Assembly: GCF_000001735.4 (NCBI RefSeq)
Contig: NC_003071.7
Coordinates: 14,005,151 to 14,069,150, forward strand
DNA from: Arabidopsis thaliana
Taxonomy: Eukaryota; Streptophyta; Magnoliopsida; Brassicales; Brassicaceae
Length of the DNA stretch: 64,000 bases
Reading direction: 5' to 3'
The position numbers were made by a program, and so were the translations under genes. This document shows positions 62,822 through 64,000 of this stretch, one piece after another (position 1 is the first letter of the stretch; every line of letters starts with the position of its first letter). The notes beneath the pieces are model-generated. The model had not been told where the DNA came from. It saw only the letters and a list, made by a program, of their open reading frames with translations, and did not search any database.

Positions 62822-63961
62822 ATGTCTAGAGATGATAATGGTTGGTCAAAGCTTTATCCTGATCTTTTGCGATCGATATTCGAAAGCTTGAGTTGCTTGG
62901 ATTTTCATCGAGCAGGAACCGTTTGTTCAAACTGGTATGCCGTATCTCGATCATGTCCTCTGTATCCATGGAGAATCGTATTCCGAGGTAAGAATTCTGT
63001 CTTGTTTGATCCAATACAAGACAAGATCTACACCAAAAATCTTCTTGGAATCGACTTGTCCAAAATCCATTGTCTTGCTAGTTATGGTAATTGGATCCTA
63101 ATCGTAGATCCTCGTTTAGATTTCTACCTCTTGAACGTGTTTACTCGCGAGACGATCAATCTTCCTTCATTAGAGTCATCGCTACGTGGTGATCGTCCTT
63201 TTAGATTCATACGAAATGATGACGAGTCTGGATACTTTCTTGAGCTCTACGGCACCAAGTTTCTCTTGACGTGGAACGATTTTAGGTTTGAGAAAACTGC
63301 TATCCTGTGGGTAAACGGGAGAAATGGAGATTACGTTGTTGCTTGGGCTATCAAACAGTTCTATATCTTCTCATACAAAAAAATAGGAAATGATGATGAT
63401 GATAAGCGATGGAGTATCACATGCACACAATGTGAGGATATGGCTTATAAAGATAACAAGCTTTATGTGTATACATTTGATCATTACATCAACATTCTTG
63501 ATTTCTCTGGAAATTCTCCTAAAGAACCCATGGAAGAAAACCCTTATCTTAGTCATCCTTTTAGTTTCGTAGATGCGATTTATAAGTTGAGACTTGCGGT
63601 CACAAGGGAAGGAAAGGTTCTAATCGTTCTGAGTTTAGTAGGGTTAGATAAAAAGATTTGCATCTACAAGCTGAATCTTAAGATTGGTGATTGGGAAATA
63701 GTAGAGTCCTTGGGAGATGAAATGTTGATTTTTGGTCATGGGGTCACAATAAGAGCACCGGACAAAGATATTAGTGGGGGAGGACTCAAGAGTGATTCAA
63801 TATGTTTTCTTTATGATGACTATTTGTCTGATCATTATCTTACAATGAAGAGACAACCAATTTGCGGTGTGTTCGATCTTGCGACAAGTACAATCACATG
63901 GCATACAAGATTAGAAGACCTGTCTTCGAAGATTTGTTGGTTTGTTCCAGGATGTGCTTAG
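62822..63961 (+). CDS. F-box protein with DUF295 (KIB-type) domain
   Basis: Single-exon gene of 379 aa. Residues about 7-45 are an F-box (WSKLYPDLLRSIFESLSCLD, then RAGTVCSNWYAVSR), which would dock SKP1 in an SCF ubiquitin ligase. Residues about 70-350 are a DUF295 region with repeated beta strands, likely a propeller: INLPSLESSL, FEKTAILWVNGR (close to the DUF295 core), KIGDWEIVESLGDEMLIFG and ending in CVFDLATSTITWHTR-like strands. This F-box/DUF295 family is large and fast-evolving in Arabidopsis; substrates are mostly unknown. ATG 62822 is just before MSRDDNGW; the frame is intact to TAG 63961. It is probably At2g33190 or 33200. Confidence 0.9.
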   Translation: MSRDDNGWSKLYPDLLRSIFESLSCLDFHRAGTVCSNWYAVSRSCPLYPWRIVFRGKNSVLFDPIQDKIYTKNLLGIDLSKIHCLASYGNWILIVDPRLDFYLLNVFTRETINLPSLESSLRGDRPFRFIRNDDESGYFLELYGTKFLLTWNDFRFEKTAILWVNGRNGDYVVAWAIKQFYIFSYKKIGNDDDDKRWSITCTQCEDMAYKDNKLYVYTFDHYINILDFSGNSPKEPMEENPYLSHPFSFVDAIYKLRLAVTREGKVLIVLSLVGLDKKICIYKLNLKIGDWEIVESLGDEMLIFGHGVTIRAPDKDISGGGLKSDSICFLYDDYLSDHYLTMKRQPICGVFDLATSTITWHTRLEDLSSKICWFVPGCA

Positions 63962-64000
63962 TCTAAAACTCTCCTCCTCAGTCTCTGATTTTGGTTTTAT

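Overview
Plant nuclear DNA, recognisable gene by gene as Arabidopsis thaliana chromosome 2 (the At2g32990 to At2g33190 interval) or a near-identical accession. The case rests on spliced genes with short AT-rich introns and on proteins whose reconstructed lengths match known Arabidopsis products: ATP3 325 aa, NSP2 471 aa, CSLD1 1036 aa, VAMP722 221 aa, KAT2 462 aa. Identification is from memory of these families, not a search. Exon coordinates were worked out by hand from GT/AG sites and phase arithmetic, so single boundaries could be off by a base or two.

Layout. 1-694: last exon of an endoglucanase (GH9B8). 1045-8096: two tandem genes, each carrying four UBA-like domains and a C-terminal UBX-like domain, built from a repeated two-exon cassette. 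8.7-29.2 kb: a receptor-like-protein cluster (RLP24 and RLP25 on minus; RLP26, RLP27 and RLP28 on plus), interrupted by two unrelated genes, mitochondrial ATP synthase gamma (ATP3) and nitrile-specifier NSP2. Three of the five RLPs are damaged: an in-frame stop in RLP24, loss of the front two thirds in RLP25, and a 1-base frameshift in RLP28. 30-35 kb: a TFIIS-N-like nuclear protein and the CSLD1 glycosyltransferase. 35.5-40.3 kb: a tandem duplication that made VAMP723 and VAMP722. 41-46 kb: RALFL18, an intron-containing tRNA-Met, and peroxisomal thiolase KAT2/PED1. 48-55 kb: a GH28 polygalacturonase, a young 5'-truncated LINE insertion with a perfect target-site duplication, and a subfamily-XI LRR receptor kinase. 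55-64 kb: sparse AT-rich DNA with one orphan ORF, a 59-base TA microsatellite, a predicted organelle protein with a NifU-C-like fold lacking the CxxC, and an F-box/DUF295 gene.

The genes do not form one pathway. Themes are cell wall (GH9B8, CSLD1, GH28), surface perception (RLPs, the LRR kinase, RALFL18), secretion (VAMPs) and organelle metabolism (ATP3, KAT2, the NFU-like protein). I see no wholly new system. The least conventional items are the four-UBA/UBX cassette genes, the VAMP723 rearranged SNARE motif, the NFU-like domain without its iron-sulfur ligands, and a conserved spliced-looking minus-strand element carried downstream of the forward RLPs.
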